Of a stretch of DNA of 64,000 nt, positions 18,645 to 27,861 are shown in pieces (the stretch's first letter is position 1; each line of letters starts with the position of its first letter). This DNA is from Marivivens aquimaris (GTDB lineage: Bacteria; Pseudomonadota; Alphaproteobacteria; Rhodobacterales; Rhodobacteraceae): assembly GCF_015220045.1 (NCBI RefSeq), contig NZ_JADBGB010000001.1:2317501-2381500 (forward strand), written 5' to 3'. Below the pieces are notes generated by a model. It did no database searches and was not told the DNA's origin. It worked only from the letters and a program-made list of their open reading frames with translations. The position numbers and the translations under genes were made by a program.

Positions 18645-20498
18645 TCAGTTCATCCCTGTCTGCGATGCGATCTGCGTGATGTATTCGGCGTAGCGATTAC
18701 GCTGCTTTTCGCGCTCGGAGGTTTGCGGAACGGCGACGTCCCAGAAATAGCCGTGCTCGCCTGCGGTAGTTTCGAGACCGGTGCCGGGGAAGTCCTTGGC
18801 AATGGTGTCGATGACGATCACCGTCGGAATATTGCGCGAACGGGCGGCCTTGAGTTCGGCTTCCAACTCGTCAGTGCCAGCCGCTTTGACAGCGTGAGCA
18901 CCCATGGAGCGGGCGTGCATGACGTAGTCGATCTCGGGCTGCACTTCGACGTTGCAGTCGACGTACATGTTGTTGAACGGCTCGCCGCCACAGCCCATCG
19001 TTTGCAGGCGGTTGATACAGCCATAGCCACGGTTATCGGTCAGCACGACAGTGAACGGAATGCGGCGCATCACGGCGGTCGCTAGTTCTGCGTTCGCCAT
19101 CATGTAGCTGCCGTCACCGACAAAGCAGATCACGTCACGCTCGGGCGTCGCAAGCTTGATACCCATGGCACCGGCGACTTCGTAGCCCATGCAGGAATAG
19201 CCGTATTCCATGTGATAACCGCCTTGGCTCGGCTGCCACAGCAGCTTGAGAGCGCCCGGCATGGTACCGGCAGCGCACATGGCGACAGCGGTTTCGTCGG
19301 TTGCACGCTGAACGGCACCGATCACCTGACCGTCGGTCGGCGCAGCAGCCTGATCGTCGGGGCGTGCGCAGTATGCGTCGACGGCACGGAGCCAGTCTTC
19401 ACGCGCATCGGGATCGAAAGCGGTGGCTTTGTAGTCACCGAGCTTTTCCGACAGCAGATCGAGCGCGACCTTGGCATCAGCAACGAGGCTTTCCGCACCG
19501 TGTTTGGCGGCGTCGTAGCCGTGGATGTTGATGGACACGAGTTGCGCGTCATTTCGGAACATGGTCCGCGAGCCGGTGGTGAAGTCTTGGAAACGGGTAC
19601 CGACACCGATCACAACATCCGCGCTGGCGGAAATAGCGTTCGAAGCTGCCGAGCCGTCAACGCCCGAAGCACCGAAGTTCATCGGGTGGGACTGGGCGAG
19701 AGCGGACTTGCCCGCTTGGGTCTCGGCGACCGGAATACCGTGCTTGGCGGCGAAATCGGCCAGCGTCTGCTCGGCTTGGCTGTAGATCACACCGCCACCG
19801 GCGATGATGACGGGGTTCTTAGCCGCTTTGATCTGGGCGGCAACGCGCTCCAGTTCATTGGCGTCGGGTGCCGGACGGCGGATGTACCAGACGCGCGGTT
19901 CGAAGAATTCTTCGGGGTAGTCGTAGGCTTCAGCCTGAACGTCCTGACAGAACGCCAGCGTCGCGGGACCGCAGTTCGCCGGATCGGTCATCACGCGCAG
20001 CGCACGCGGCAGGGCCGACAGGATGTGCTCGGGACGGGTGATGCGGTCGAAGTAGCGGCTAACCGGCTTGAAGCAATCGTTGGCCGAAACTGTGCCGTCG
20101 TCGAAGTCTTCGACCTGCTGAAGAACCGGATCGGGCTTGCGGTTGGCGAACACGTCGCCAGCTACAATCAGAACCGGCAGGCGGTTGACGTGCGCCAGCG
20201 CAGCAGCGGTTACAACGTTGGTCGAGCCCGGCCCGATCGACGACGTCACTGCCATCGCGCGGGTGCGCTTCTTGGCCTTGGCATAGGCGATAGCGGCGTG
20301 GGCCATCGACTGTTCGTTCTGGCCGCGCCACGTCGGGAACACGTCCTGATAGGCGTGCAGCGCCTCGCCGATGCCAGCAACGTTGCCGTGGCCGAAGATC
20401 GCCCACATGCCGTCGATAAAGCGTTCGCCGTCTTCGGTCATCTGGACCGAGAGCCATTTGATCATGGCCTGTGCGGCCGTCAGTCGGATCGTGCTCAT
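18645..20498 (-). CDS. iolD: 3D-(3,5/4)-trihydroxycyclohexane-1,2-dione hydrolase IolD
   Basis: Thiamine-diphosphate enzyme that opens the inositol ring, making 5-deoxy-glucuronate from the dione product of IolE. The 617 residues contain the three acetolactate-synthase-like domains. The ThDP-binding motif runs from GDGSYMMA to LTDN near residues 460-490, and GHGNVAGIGEAL lies near the N-terminus, as in IolD. A ribosome site AAGGA precedes the ATG. It lies between iolC and iolB on one transcript. Confidence 0.96.
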   Translation of the reverse strand: MSTIRLTAAQAMIKWLSVQMTEDGERFIDGMWAIFGHGNVAGIGEALHAYQDVFPTWRGQNEQSMAHAAIAYAKAKKRTRAMAVTSSIGPGSTNVVTAAALAHVNRLPVLIVAGDVFANRKPDPVLQQVEDFDDGTVSANDCFKPVSRYFDRITRPEHILSALPRALRVMTDPANCGPATLAFCQDVQAEAYDYPEEFFEPRVWYIRRPAPDANELERVAAQIKAAKNPVIIAGGGVIYSQAEQTLADFAAKHGIPVAETQAGKSALAQSHPMNFGASGVDGSAASNAISASADVVIGVGTRFQDFTTGSRTMFRNDAQLVSINIHGYDAAKHGAESLVADAKVALDLLSEKLGDYKATAFDPDAREDWLRAVDAYCARPDDQAAAPTDGQVIGAVQRATDETAVAMCAAGTMPGALKLLWQPSQGGYHMEYGYSCMGYEVAGAMGIKLATPERDVICFVGDGSYMMANAELATAVMRRIPFTVVLTDNRGYGCINRLQTMGCGGEPFNNMYVDCNVEVQPEIDYVMHARSMGAHAVKAAGTDELEAELKAARSRNIPTVIVIDTIAKDFPGTGLETTAGEHGYFWDVAVPQTSEREKQRNRYAEYITQIASQTGMN

Positions 20499-20509
20499 TG
20501 CGGTATTCC

Positions 20510-22423
20510 TTAGTTCGCGCTGTTCAGGCGGGCCATTTCACGGGCCTCGTCCCAGATTGCGCACAGGCGGGTGTAACGGTCGGCCATTTGTTCGATCGCA
20601 GCAGCGTCGGACATATCGCCCTTCATCCATGCGCGAGCGGCATCGCCAAAGATCGTGCGGCCAACGGCAAAGCCGCGAACCAATGGATAGGCGGCTGCCA
20701 CTTCGAAGCTGGCGCGCAGTTCTTCTTCGGGCGCATCGAGGCCCAGAACCACAATACCGCGGGTGTAGGGGTCGTTCTCTTCGATGGCGGCGATGGCGTT
20801 CTGCCATGCTGCGTCGGTCTTGAACGGCTCCAGCTTCCACCAGTCCGGATAGACGCCGATTTCGTAGAAACGGCGGATCAGGGTCGCGCTGGTGTCGTCA
20901 TCAACGGGCGCGACCTTGGACGGAATGATCTCCAGCAGGAATTCGAGGCGGTTGCGGCGCGAGGCTTCGAACAGGCGCTTGACGGTGTCTTCCTGTTTGG
21001 CCTGCGTTTCCGCGTCGTCGTCGGGGTGGCAGAAGCACAGAACCTTGACCACGTTTTCCTTGGCCCACTGGTTCAGACCACCGAAGTCGCCGCCCAGTTC
21101 CGGCTCCAGCGTCAGCGGACGCGACCCCGGCCATTCGGTCGGACGACCGATCCAGAGGCCCGAACCCGATGCGGCGTGCAGCGCACTGCGGCCGATACGG
21201 TTATCACAAAGGATGCCGTAGCCGTCCTTGCCGTCTTGAACTTTCTCAGCAGCCTTGAGGCAAAGCTCCTTGAACTCTCCCCCACGCTCCAGCGTGTAGC
21301 CTTCCATGTCTTCGAGCTGCATCCGGTGGTCGAATGCAAACACTCGCATCGTGGACCAGTCGCCGTGGCGGTTGGTCGACCAGTGGATCTGCTCCAGCTC
21401 CGGATCGTTGCGCAGGTCTTTTTGCTTGATGCCGCGCTCAAGGAAGAACTCCAGCTCGGTCAGCGACGGATATGCGGGGGTGCAGCCATGACGGCTGACG
21501 GCGAATGCGCCGCAAGCGTTGGCGTACTTCAATGCGGTCGGCCAGTCCTCATCATCGAGCCAGCCCTTAAGCAGACCCGAAAAGAAGCCGTCGCCAGCGC
21601 CAAGTACGTTGAATACTTCGATCGGAAAGCCCGGACCGGTCTGACCGTCGTCGAGACTATCGGGGATTTCACCTTCGAATGCGACAGCGCCGGCAGCGCC
21701 GCGCTTGCAAACGAGGGTCGCGTTCGAAACGGCGCGAACGGCGCGCAATGCTTCGATAGTGTTGGTCGAGCCGCCGGCGATATGGAATTCTTCTTCAGTG
21801 CCGACAATCAGATCGAAGTGATGCAGGGTCGACAGCAGCTTTTCGGTGACTTTCGCGCTCTCGACGAAACGGCTTTCGCCGTCACCGTGACCAGCCACGC
21901 CCCAAAGGTTCGGGCGGTAGTCGATGTCCAGCGCGGTACGGAGGCCATGCTTGCGGGCCAGTTCCAGTGCTTTCATGACAGCCGCTTCGGTCTTCACGTT
22001 TGACAGGTGGGTGCCGGTGACAACGACCGAACGGGCGGACGCGATAAAGTCTTCCTTGATGTCGTCTTCGCAGAGCGCCATGTCAGCGCAGTTTTCGCGG
22101 TAGAAAATCAGCGGGAACTGTTCTTCGTCACGAATGCCGAGGATCACCAGCGCGGTCAGACGCTCGGGGTCAGTCACGACGCCATCGGTGCTGACACCTT
22201 CGCGGGCAAGTTGTTCGAGGATGAAGCGGCCCATGTGTTCGTCACCCACGCGGGTAATCAGACCCGACTTCAGGCCCAGACGGGCCGTGCCGCACGCGAT
22301 ATTCGTCGGAGAGCCGCCGATGTATTTGTCGAAGGACCCCATGTCCTCAAGACGTCCACCGATCTGACCGCCGTAAAGGTCAACACCCGCGCGACCGATC
22401 GTAATTACATCCAACTTGCTCAT
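20510..22423 (-). CDS. iolC: 5-dehydro-2-deoxygluconokinase IolC fused to a DUF2090 domain
   Basis: Phosphorylates 5-dehydro-2-deoxy-gluconate. The 637 residues are about twice a normal IolC. The N-terminal half is a PfkB kinase with GGSPTNIA near residue 37 and the catalytic motif VLGAGDGF near residue 270. The C-terminal half, from about residue 335 (MRVFAFDHRMQLEDM), is DUF2090, which has a class I aldolase-like barrel. That domain may do the next step, the IolJ aldolase cleavage; no separate iolJ was found here. A GGAGG site precedes the ATG, and it is the first gene of iolC-iolD-iolB. Confidence 0.94.
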   Translation of the reverse strand: MSKLDVITIGRAGVDLYGGQIGGRLEDMGSFDKYIGGSPTNIACGTARLGLKSGLITRVGDEHMGRFILEQLAREGVSTDGVVTDPERLTALVILGIRDEEQFPLIFYRENCADMALCEDDIKEDFIASARSVVVTGTHLSNVKTEAAVMKALELARKHGLRTALDIDYRPNLWGVAGHGDGESRFVESAKVTEKLLSTLHHFDLIVGTEEEFHIAGGSTNTIEALRAVRAVSNATLVCKRGAAGAVAFEGEIPDSLDDGQTGPGFPIEVFNVLGAGDGFFSGLLKGWLDDEDWPTALKYANACGAFAVSRHGCTPAYPSLTELEFFLERGIKQKDLRNDPELEQIHWSTNRHGDWSTMRVFAFDHRMQLEDMEGYTLERGGEFKELCLKAAEKVQDGKDGYGILCDNRIGRSALHAASGSGLWIGRPTEWPGSRPLTLEPELGGDFGGLNQWAKENVVKVLCFCHPDDDAETQAKQEDTVKRLFEASRRNRLEFLLEIIPSKVAPVDDDTSATLIRRFYEIGVYPDWWKLEPFKTDAAWQNAIAAIEENDPYTRGIVVLGLDAPEEELRASFEVAAAYPLVRGFAVGRTIFGDAARAWMKGDMSDAAAIEQMADRYTRLCAIWDEAREMARLNSAN

Positions 22424-22485
22424 CTGTTCCTCCCTGCCCTCAACCCAGAGGTTGCCACGCAGCCGTTTACTTCGCTAGGTGCGTT

Positions 22486-22506
22486 TTGCGATATACTGGA
22501 TCGCAA
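22486..22506. promoter_or_regulatory. Inverted repeat upstream of iolC (operator candidate)
   Basis: Perfect seven-base arms TTGCGAT and ATCGCAA separated by seven bases, about 65 bases upstream of the iolC start in the 140-base gap before it. Size and symmetry suit a LacI- or GntR-type operator. No regulator can be assigned from the sequence alone. Confidence 0.45.
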
Positions 22507-22565
22507 TCAGCGCACCAATTTGTGTCATTTCGGTTCAATGCGTCTTTCAAAAACGCCAAAAAAGA

Positions 22566-22856
22566 TCACTCGCCAGAGGCGACGTTGATGGTCTCGAACA
22601 CCAGCTTTTCGTTGAACTGCTCGTGGTAAGCGATGAAGTCCTTAGTGTGCTGCTGTTCCATGTGGAAGTCGTGCGCCGCTTGATCGACCCACGTTTCCAC
22701 GAATACCAGACGGTCCGGTTTGTCCGTGCAGGCAAAGAAATCGTACTGGATGCAACCTTCCTCGGCGCGGGTGGCAGCTTGCGCTTCCGGCGCACGCTCA
22801 AGGATCTTGCCGCGCGTACCCGGCAGGCAATCAATCGTAATGATGAACTTGTACAT
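22566..22856 (-). CDS. Antibiotic biosynthesis monooxygenase (ABM) domain protein
   Basis: Small dimeric alpha/beta-barrel protein of 96 residues with the ABM pattern: an N-terminal strand YKFIITIDCLPG, EEGCIQYDFF near residue 32, and LVFVETWVDQAAHDFHMEQQHTK. Relatives include quinol monooxygenases and autoinducer-2 degrading LsrG-like proteins; the reaction here is unknown. Open frame continues upstream, but the ATG at 22856 matches the family start. It follows a TIM-barrel isomerase gene across a GC-rich hairpin and is the last gene before iolC on the same strand. Confidence 0.8.
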   Translation of the reverse strand: MYKFIITIDCLPGTRGKILERAPEAQAATRAEEGCIQYDFFACTDKPDRLVFVETWVDQAAHDFHMEQQHTKDFIAYHEQFNEKLVFETINVASGE

Positions 22857-22866
22857 AACAGTGTCG

Positions 22867-22887
22867 GGCGCGGCACGGAGCCGCGCC
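22867..22887 (-). other. Intercistronic hairpin GGCGCGGC/GCCGCGCC
   Basis: An eight-base perfect stem (22867-22874 with 22880-22887) and five-base loop lie between the TIM-barrel gene and the ABM gene, with no T run. It probably affects mRNA stability or differential expression within the operon. The same stem sequence appears at 46919-46944. Confidence 0.6.
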
Positions 22888-22894
22888 GCTCTCC

Positions 22895-23836
22895 TTAACG
22901 GATGATCGTCGCTTGCAGCGCGTCGATCGAAGACTGGATGCCTGCGTTGGTCGACATGGTGAAGTCTTCCATCTCGAGCGAAACCCAATCGTTGTAGCCG
23001 AGCATACCAACGACCGAGAAGAACTCTTTCCACCATTGCAGATCGTGACCTGCGCCGACGGCGACGTAGTTCCAAGCGCGGTTGGCCACGTCGGTGACTT
23101 CGCGCATTTCCAGCAGACCGTTCACATCTGCCAGACCGCGCTCGATGCGGGTGTCTTTGCCATGGACGTGGTGGATGGCATCGCCCAGAGCACGTGCAAC
23201 CGCGATCGGGCAAGCGCCCTTCCAGAACAGGTGCGACGGGTCGAGGTTCATACCGACCATCGGGCCAACTTCGTTACGCAGACGGAACAAGGTGTCCGGA
23301 TTCCAGACCAGCATGGCCGAGAAGTTTTCGAGAGCGATCTTCTCGACGCCGACTTTCTTGGCATGATCGACGATGCCGTGCCAATACGGGAAAGCACAGT
23401 CTTCCCACTGGTAACGGTCGCGCTCGGGCATCTCTGCGGGCCACGATTTGGTGTAGGTCAGCCAGTTCGGAACGGTGTCTTCGGGGGCCGCTGCCGGAAG
23501 ACCCGACATGGTGACGATCTTGGTCACACCGATTTCACCGGCAAGGGTGAAGGTCTCTTCGATTTCCTTGCGGTGCTTAGCACCCAGATGACCCGGATCG
23601 AGCGGGTTGCCCGAGCAGTTCAGCGCGGCGATCTTCAGACCGCGCGCTTCGATTTCCTTCAGTTTCTGCGACCGCAGCCCCTTGTCGGCCAGCAGTTCGT
23701 CAGCGCGGAAGTGCGGAGCCGGCGACCAGCCGCCACCGGTCATTTCAACACCTTCGACGCCCAGCTCAACGCATTTGTCGAGCATATCGGTGAAGGACAG
23801 ATCGCCCATCACGTCGGTGCAAATAGAAAGCTTCAT
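22895..23836 (-). CDS. Sugar phosphate isomerase/epimerase family TIM-barrel protein
   Basis: Protein of 313 residues in the xylose-isomerase-like TIM-barrel superfamily to which IolE, IolH and IolI belong. Conserved metal-ligand positions are seen in ALENFSAMLVW, GMNLDPSHLFW, HHVHGKD and the C-terminal VSLEMEDF. It may interconvert or dehydrate a keto-inositol or sugar acid. It sits between a Gfo/Idh dehydrogenase and an ABM protein in the operon of the first ABC importer, the usual setting for inositol side branches. The exact reaction is not known. Confidence 0.82.
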   Translation of the reverse strand: MKLSICTDVMGDLSFTDMLDKCVELGVEGVEMTGGGWSPAPHFRADELLADKGLRSQKLKEIEARGLKIAALNCSGNPLDPGHLGAKHRKEIEETFTLAGEIGVTKIVTMSGLPAAAPEDTVPNWLTYTKSWPAEMPERDRYQWEDCAFPYWHGIVDHAKKVGVEKIALENFSAMLVWNPDTLFRLRNEVGPMVGMNLDPSHLFWKGACPIAVARALGDAIHHVHGKDTRIERGLADVNGLLEMREVTDVANRAWNYVAVGAGHDLQWWKEFFSVVGMLGYNDWVSLEMEDFTMSTNAGIQSSIDALQATIIR

Positions 23837-23849
23837 CTTCTGTTCCTAT

Positions 23850-24875
23850 TCACTCGGCCGCGACGGCCGGTGCTTCCAAGTAGAGGGCGGGTTTCTTAAT
23901 CATCTTGAGCGGTTCGTACTTGCCCGATTCAGCAGCGCGGAGCGCAGCGTCGGCGGTCAAGGTCGAGGCGTAGCCGTCCCAAGCGCTGGGGCCGGTGGCA
24001 GTGCCTTCGCCAGCGGCAATGATCCACTCGCGGAATTCCTGGTCGTAGGCTTCGATGAAGCGCTCGCGCCAGTCTTCCGGCATAGCCTGACGGATGCCGT
24101 TGACGTCCGAAACAACGGTCGCCGGACGGTTCGGGAGCGAGGCAACACCGGTTTCGCCCGAAACTTCGCCACGGATGTCGTAGCCGTAGGTGATCGCAAC
24201 CGAGATTTCGACGTCCACAATCGCACCGCTCTCCATGTGGAGAAGGACAATAACGGGGTTCTTCAGCTCGCCGCCACCAACGGTGGAACGACGGGGGTAA
24301 CGAACCTCTACACCGACGATCTCGTCGGACAGCAGCCAGCGCGAGATGTCCGCATCATGCACGAGCGTATCGTTCAGCGGCATGTCCGAGGTGTAGTGCG
24401 ATGGCACCGACGCGTTGCGGTGAACCGAGTGGTACATGAGCGGCGCACCGATCATGCCGCTATCGACCACGGCCTTCAGACGGCGGTAGTCAGCATCGAA
24501 ACGACGCATAAAACCGACCTGGATCAGGCGCTTGCCGTAGGCAGCTTCGGCCTCAACGATACGGATCGCCGCTTCTTCCGAAGTGGTCATCGGCTTTTCG
24601 CAGAAGACCGGCTTGCCGGCAGCAATACAGTCGAGCAGTTGCTCTTCGTGGGCAGGACCCCACGAGCAGATGACGATTGCATCGACGTTGTCGGACTCGA
24701 TCAGCGCCTTCGGAGTCTCGAAGACCTCAGCGCCATAGGGAGCAGCCTCTTTGGCGCGCTCCACATCGATGTCGTTGACGGCGGTGATTTCAACACCAGA
24801 GAGGACCTTTGTCAGGCGGCGGATGTGATCTTGACCGATCATGCCCGTGCCGATGACACCAACTTTCAAAGCCAT
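23850..24875 (-). CDS. Gfo/Idh/MocA family oxidoreductase (inositol dehydrogenase-like)
   Basis: NAD(P)-dependent dehydrogenase of 341 residues, probably acting on an inositol isomer or derivative. Rossmann motif [12 protein letters not shown] at the N-terminus, catalytic Lys in the VFCEKPM motif near residue 95, and the active-site His in [11 protein letters not shown] near residue 173. The ATG at 24875 is followed at once by the Rossmann motif; upstream residues in the open frame belong to the preceding gene. It is related to the clear IolG at 45019-46011, but the two are distinct genes in different modules. Confidence 0.87.
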   Translation of the reverse strand: MALKVGVIGTGMIGQDHIRRLTKVLSGVEITAVNDIDVERAKEAAPYGAEVFETPKALIESDNVDAIVICSWGPAHEEQLLDCIAAGKPVFCEKPMTTSEEAAIRIVEAEAAYGKRLIQVGFMRRFDADYRRLKAVVDSGMIGAPLMYHSVHRNASVPSHYTSDMPLNDTLVHDADISRWLLSDEIVGVEVRYPRRSTVGGGELKNPVIVLLHMESGAIVDVEISVAITYGYDIRGEVSGETGVASLPNRPATVVSDVNGIRQAMPEDWRERFIEAYDQEFREWIIAAGEGTATGPSAWDGYASTLTADAALRAAESGKYEPLKMIKKPALYLEAPAVAAE

Positions 24876-24886
24876 CACATGCTTCC

Positions 24887-25786
24887 TTATTTGAAGTATT
24901 TGTCGATGTAGCGCTGCATTTCGTTGCGCATGAAGATGCCGGACTCGTCGGCCTTTTCTTCCCATGCGAACACGCAGGCGGTCATGATGCCGTCAAAACC
25001 GATCTCGGCGAGGGTCTTGTAGAAATCATCCCACGGCACTTCGCCCTGACCCATGTTCAGGTGCTGGTGAACGCGCGCGGTCGAACCCGGCGGGTTGATG
25101 ATGTAGCGCAGGCCGCTCGATGCCTTGTGGTTGAAGGTGTCGGCGATGTGGACGTGAGCCAGAACGTCGGCGCATTCGCGCAGCATCGCAACGGTATCGT
25201 CACCAAAGTAGAAGGTGTGCGGCGTACAGTAGAGGAACTTCACGCGGTCCGAATTTACAGTGCGGATCAGGTCGACCGACGGCTGGAGCGTTTCAACCCA
25301 GTCTTCGGGGTGCGGTTCGATGTGCAGGTTGATGCCTTCACGTTCGAAGATCGGGACCAGCTCGTCCATCGAACGCCACCACGCGTCCTCACAGGCTTCG
25401 ATCATCGAACCCGTGTGGCAGCAGTAGCAGGTGCCCTTATCGGGGTGCGGGCCACGGCCGAACTCGGAGTTCATGGTGTCCACTTCCAGCTCGACGGCGA
25501 TCTCGATCGCACGCTTCCAGTGCTTGACGGCTGCACGGCGCTCTTCTTCGTCGTTCGAGGCCCAGCGGTACATCGGCAGCAGCGTGGCGATGCCGACGTC
25601 TGCGTCCTTCAGTGCTTTCTTGAAGCTCTTGACGCGGTCGGGGAACACGCGGGGAGCTTTGAACCACTCCAGAAAGTCACCACGGGGGCTGAGTTCGATC
25701 CAGTCATAACCGAGTTCTTTGACCTTGCTCGGAAGTTGTTCGAGCGACAGGTGACGGTGCATAAACGGGTCTAGCGCGATTTTCAT
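24887..25786 (-). CDS. Sugar phosphate isomerase/epimerase family TIM-barrel protein
   Basis: Protein of 299 residues of the IolE/IolH/IolI superfamily. It begins [10 protein letters not shown], and metal-ligand-like residues are visible in [28 protein letters not shown] and [11 protein letters not shown] cluster of Cys and His (CYCCHTG) near residue 118 is unusual. It is the first enzyme gene after the ABC importer ATPase and lies 11 bases ahead of the Gfo/Idh gene. The pair suggests oxidation followed by isomerisation or dehydration of an imported cyclitol. Confidence 0.82.
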   Translation of the reverse strand: MKIALDPFMHRHLSLEQLPSKVKELGYDWIELSPRGDFLEWFKAPRVFPDRVKSFKKALKDADVGIATLLPMYRWASNDEEERRAAVKHWKRAIEIAVELEVDTMNSEFGRGPHPDKGTCYCCHTGSMIEACEDAWWRSMDELVPIFEREGINLHIEPHPEDWVETLQPSVDLIRTVNSDRVKFLYCTPHTFYFGDDTVAMLRECADVLAHVHIADTFNHKASSGLRYIINPPGSTARVHQHLNMGQGEVPWDDFYKTLAEIGFDGIMTACVFAWEEKADESGIFMRNEMQRYIDKYFK

Positions 25787-25843
25787 GCGTCTTCCTCCAG
25801 AAATAAGTTGGGTCGCGCCGCCTCCTCAACGGCGCGGACCGGA

Positions 25844-26674
25844 TCAGTCAGCCGAAGCAACCTTGGGCGGGTGACCATGATGGGAGTCCATGTAACCCTC
25901 GATGCTTGCTTCGAGGTCGGCCATGGTTTCGCCGCCGGCCATGAGGTCGGTGATCTCTTCGCGGGTCTTCTCGCCCTTGCGGAAGTCGGCGGCAATAGCG
26001 CCGCGGATCAGAACCGCGAAGTGGTCACCCACGGTCATCGCGTGCATGACCTGATGGGTGATGAAGATCACGGCGAGGCCGCGCTTTTTGGCTTCGTTGA
26101 CGATGCGCAGAACGTGCGCCGCCTGCTTGACGCCAAGAGCCGCAGTCGGCTCATCGAGGATCAGAACGCGCGCACCGAAGTACACGGCGCGGGCAATCGC
26201 CAGCGACTGGCGCTCACCGCCCGACAGGCCGCCCACGAGGCGATCACCGTCGGTGATACGGGTGATGCCCATCTTCTGGACTTCCTCGACGGCGATCTTG
26301 TTCGCAGTCTTGCGGTCGAAGACCTTGAACGGACCAAAGCCCTTGGTCGGCTCCACGCCCATGAAGAAGTTACGGCCGACCGACATCAGCGGATACGTTC
26401 CGCCGAACTGGTGCACGGTCGCGATACCGCGATCCTGCGCGTCGCGCGGGCCCTCGAAAGTGACAGGCTTACCGTCGACAAGGATCTCGCCACGGGTCGG
26501 TGCGTGAACACCGGCGAGGGTCTTGATGAGGGTCGATTTACCGGCGCCGTTGTCGCCCAGCAGGCAGAGCACTTCGCCCGCGCGGACCTTCAGCGAGATT
26601 TCATGCAGAACGTCGATCGGGCCAAAGCTCTTGTCGACATTCTTCAGTTCGATAACGGGTGCGTTGGAAGACAT
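25844..26674 (-). CDS. Sugar ABC transporter ATP-binding protein (CUT2, single ATPase domain), copy 1
   Basis: Energises import of a sugar or cyclitol. The 276 residues include Walker A GDNGAGKST, Q-loop HQFGGTY, signature LSGGERQS, Walker B VLILDEPTA and switch FITHQ. It has one ATPase domain; many ribose or inositol ATPases have two. The first 261 residues are identical to the protein at 33868-34683 except for a Glu/Asp change near residue 74, and only the C-terminal tails differ. The ATG at 26674 lies 11 bases after the permease stop. Confidence 0.93.
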   Translation of the reverse strand: MSSNAPVIELKNVDKSFGPIDVLHEISLKVRAGEVLCLLGDNGAGKSTLIKTLAGVHAPTRGEILVDGKPVTFEGPRDAQDRGIATVHQFGGTYPLMSVGRNFFMGVEPTKGFGPFKVFDRKTANKIAVEEVQKMGITRITDGDRLVGGLSGGERQSLAIARAVYFGARVLILDEPTAALGVKQAAHVLRIVNEAKKRGLAVIFITHQVMHAMTVGDHFAVLIRGAIAADFRKGEKTREEITDLMAGGETMADLEASIEGYMDSHHGHPPKVASAD

Positions 26675-26686
26675 GATCTCAGGCCT
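25896..26686. repeat. Duplicated ATPase gene segment, copy 1
   Basis: About 790 bases covering nearly all of the ATPase gene and the short gap before it are near-identical to 33905-34695, with a small number of mostly silent differences. Similarity stops sharply at both ends, in the C-terminal tail and in the upstream permease gene. This points to recent duplication or gene conversion. Confidence 0.9.
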
Positions 26687-27753
26687 CACTTCTTCTTGGT
26701 CGACGCGTTGGTCGCGAGCTTGCGGAAGGTGTCGTTCATGAGAACAGCGATCAGCAGCAGCACACCGATAAAGAGCATGTTGAGGTCTTTATCGAAGGTG
26801 GTGAAGTTGATGCCCTGGAAGACGATACCGAAGGTCAGGGTGCCGAAGAACGTACCGGTCACGGTGCCGAAGCCGCCCGTCAGAAGCACGCCGCCGACAA
26901 CCACACAGATGATCGAGTTGAAGATCATACCGAACTGGGTCGTCGTGGATGCCGAATTGGCGAGTACCGCTTCGGTCATGCCGACCAGTGCAGCGGCCAT
27001 AGCCGAGAGCATGAACAGGGCGATCTTCAGACGGTTGGTCGGGATACCTGCGTTGCGTGCGGATTCCTGATCGCCGCCCATTGCAAAGATCCAGTTACCC
27101 CACGGGGAAACGTGCAACACGTAGAAACAGATCAGTGCAAAGCCGATCCAGATGAAGAACGAGCTCTGGAGGCTGCGGAAGATGGTGAAACCTTCACCGA
27201 GAATGAGGTTGTGATAGTCGCCGAGGATGAACTCGGACACGACACCTGCATCGGGCAGGCTGTGCTGCGTGGTGCCCGCGATTTGCTTGGACACGTAGGC
27301 GTTCAGACCTGCGATCACGAAGAGCGTTGCGAGCGTCACAATGAGCGATGGCACCTGCGTGCGAGTGACCAACATGCCATTGACCCAGCCGATGACACCG
27401 GCCACGACCAGCGTGAACAGGACAGCGAGCCAGATGTTCATTCCGAACTGTTCGACCGACATCGCGAGAACGATACCGCCTGCGGGGATCAGAGCGCCCA
27501 CAGAGATATCGAGTTCACCTGCGATCATCAGGAAGCCGACCGGAATGGCGATAATGCCGACTTTGGATGCGAAGTTCAGCCAGGTCGAAGACCCGAGCGG
27601 AGTGAGGAAGTTCTTGTCCCAGCCAAAGTAGCTAAAGAAGACGAAAACCAGAATGAAACCCGCGGCAGCACCTGCCTCGGGGCGACGCAACAGGCCCAAA
27701 AGCGATAAACCGCTGCCCCCTGTCGAATTTCCGTTGTTTGATGTGTCGGCCAT
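26686..27753 (-). CDS. Sugar ABC transporter permease (CUT2 family)
   Basis: Inner-membrane channel subunit of 355 residues with about eight to ten helices. Family motifs are visible: GELDISVGALIPAGG in the central region, VNGMLVTRTQVPSLIVTLAT, and NAGIPTNRLKI followed by GGVLLTGGFGTVTGT. A short hydrophilic Gly/Asn/Ser-rich N-terminus precedes the first helix. It lies between its binding protein and ATPase genes, so the importer is complete in this operon. Confidence 0.93.
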   Translation of the reverse strand: MADTSNNGNSTGGSGLSLLGLLRRPEAGAAAGFILVFVFFSYFGWDKNFLTPLGSSTWLNFASKVGIIAIPVGFLMIAGELDISVGALIPAGGIVLAMSVEQFGMNIWLAVLFTLVVAGVIGWVNGMLVTRTQVPSLIVTLATLFVIAGLNAYVSKQIAGTTQHSLPDAGVVSEFILGDYHNLILGEGFTIFRSLQSSFFIWIGFALICFYVLHVSPWGNWIFAMGGDQESARNAGIPTNRLKIALFMLSAMAAALVGMTEAVLANSASTTTQFGMIFNSIICVVVGGVLLTGGFGTVTGTFFGTLTFGIVFQGINFTTFDKDLNMLFIGVLLLIAVLMNDTFRKLATNASTKKK

Positions 27754-27817
27754 TTTGGCACTTCTCCAAGTGTCTTGATTGCGCCCACTGTCCCAGTCGC
27801 GGACTTAGTAGAAGAAC

Positions 27818-27845
27818 GCCGGCCAACGACGAAGCGCTGGCCGGC
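27818..27845 (-). other. Hairpin between binding-protein and permease genes, module A
   Basis: Eight-base perfect arms GCCGGCCA (27818-27825) and TGGCCGGC (27838-27845) without a T run, in the gap after the binding-protein stop. Such hairpins usually stabilise the upstream mRNA so that binding protein outnumbers permease. A comparable one occurs in module B. Confidence 0.6.
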
Positions 27846-27861
27846 ATCGGGAGGGAGAGGT

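Noticed and set aside
19212..22003. Long open frames (433 and 510 residues) antisense to iolD and iolC
   Set aside because: Both are shadows of well-conserved iol genes and show no recognisable domain or ribosome site.
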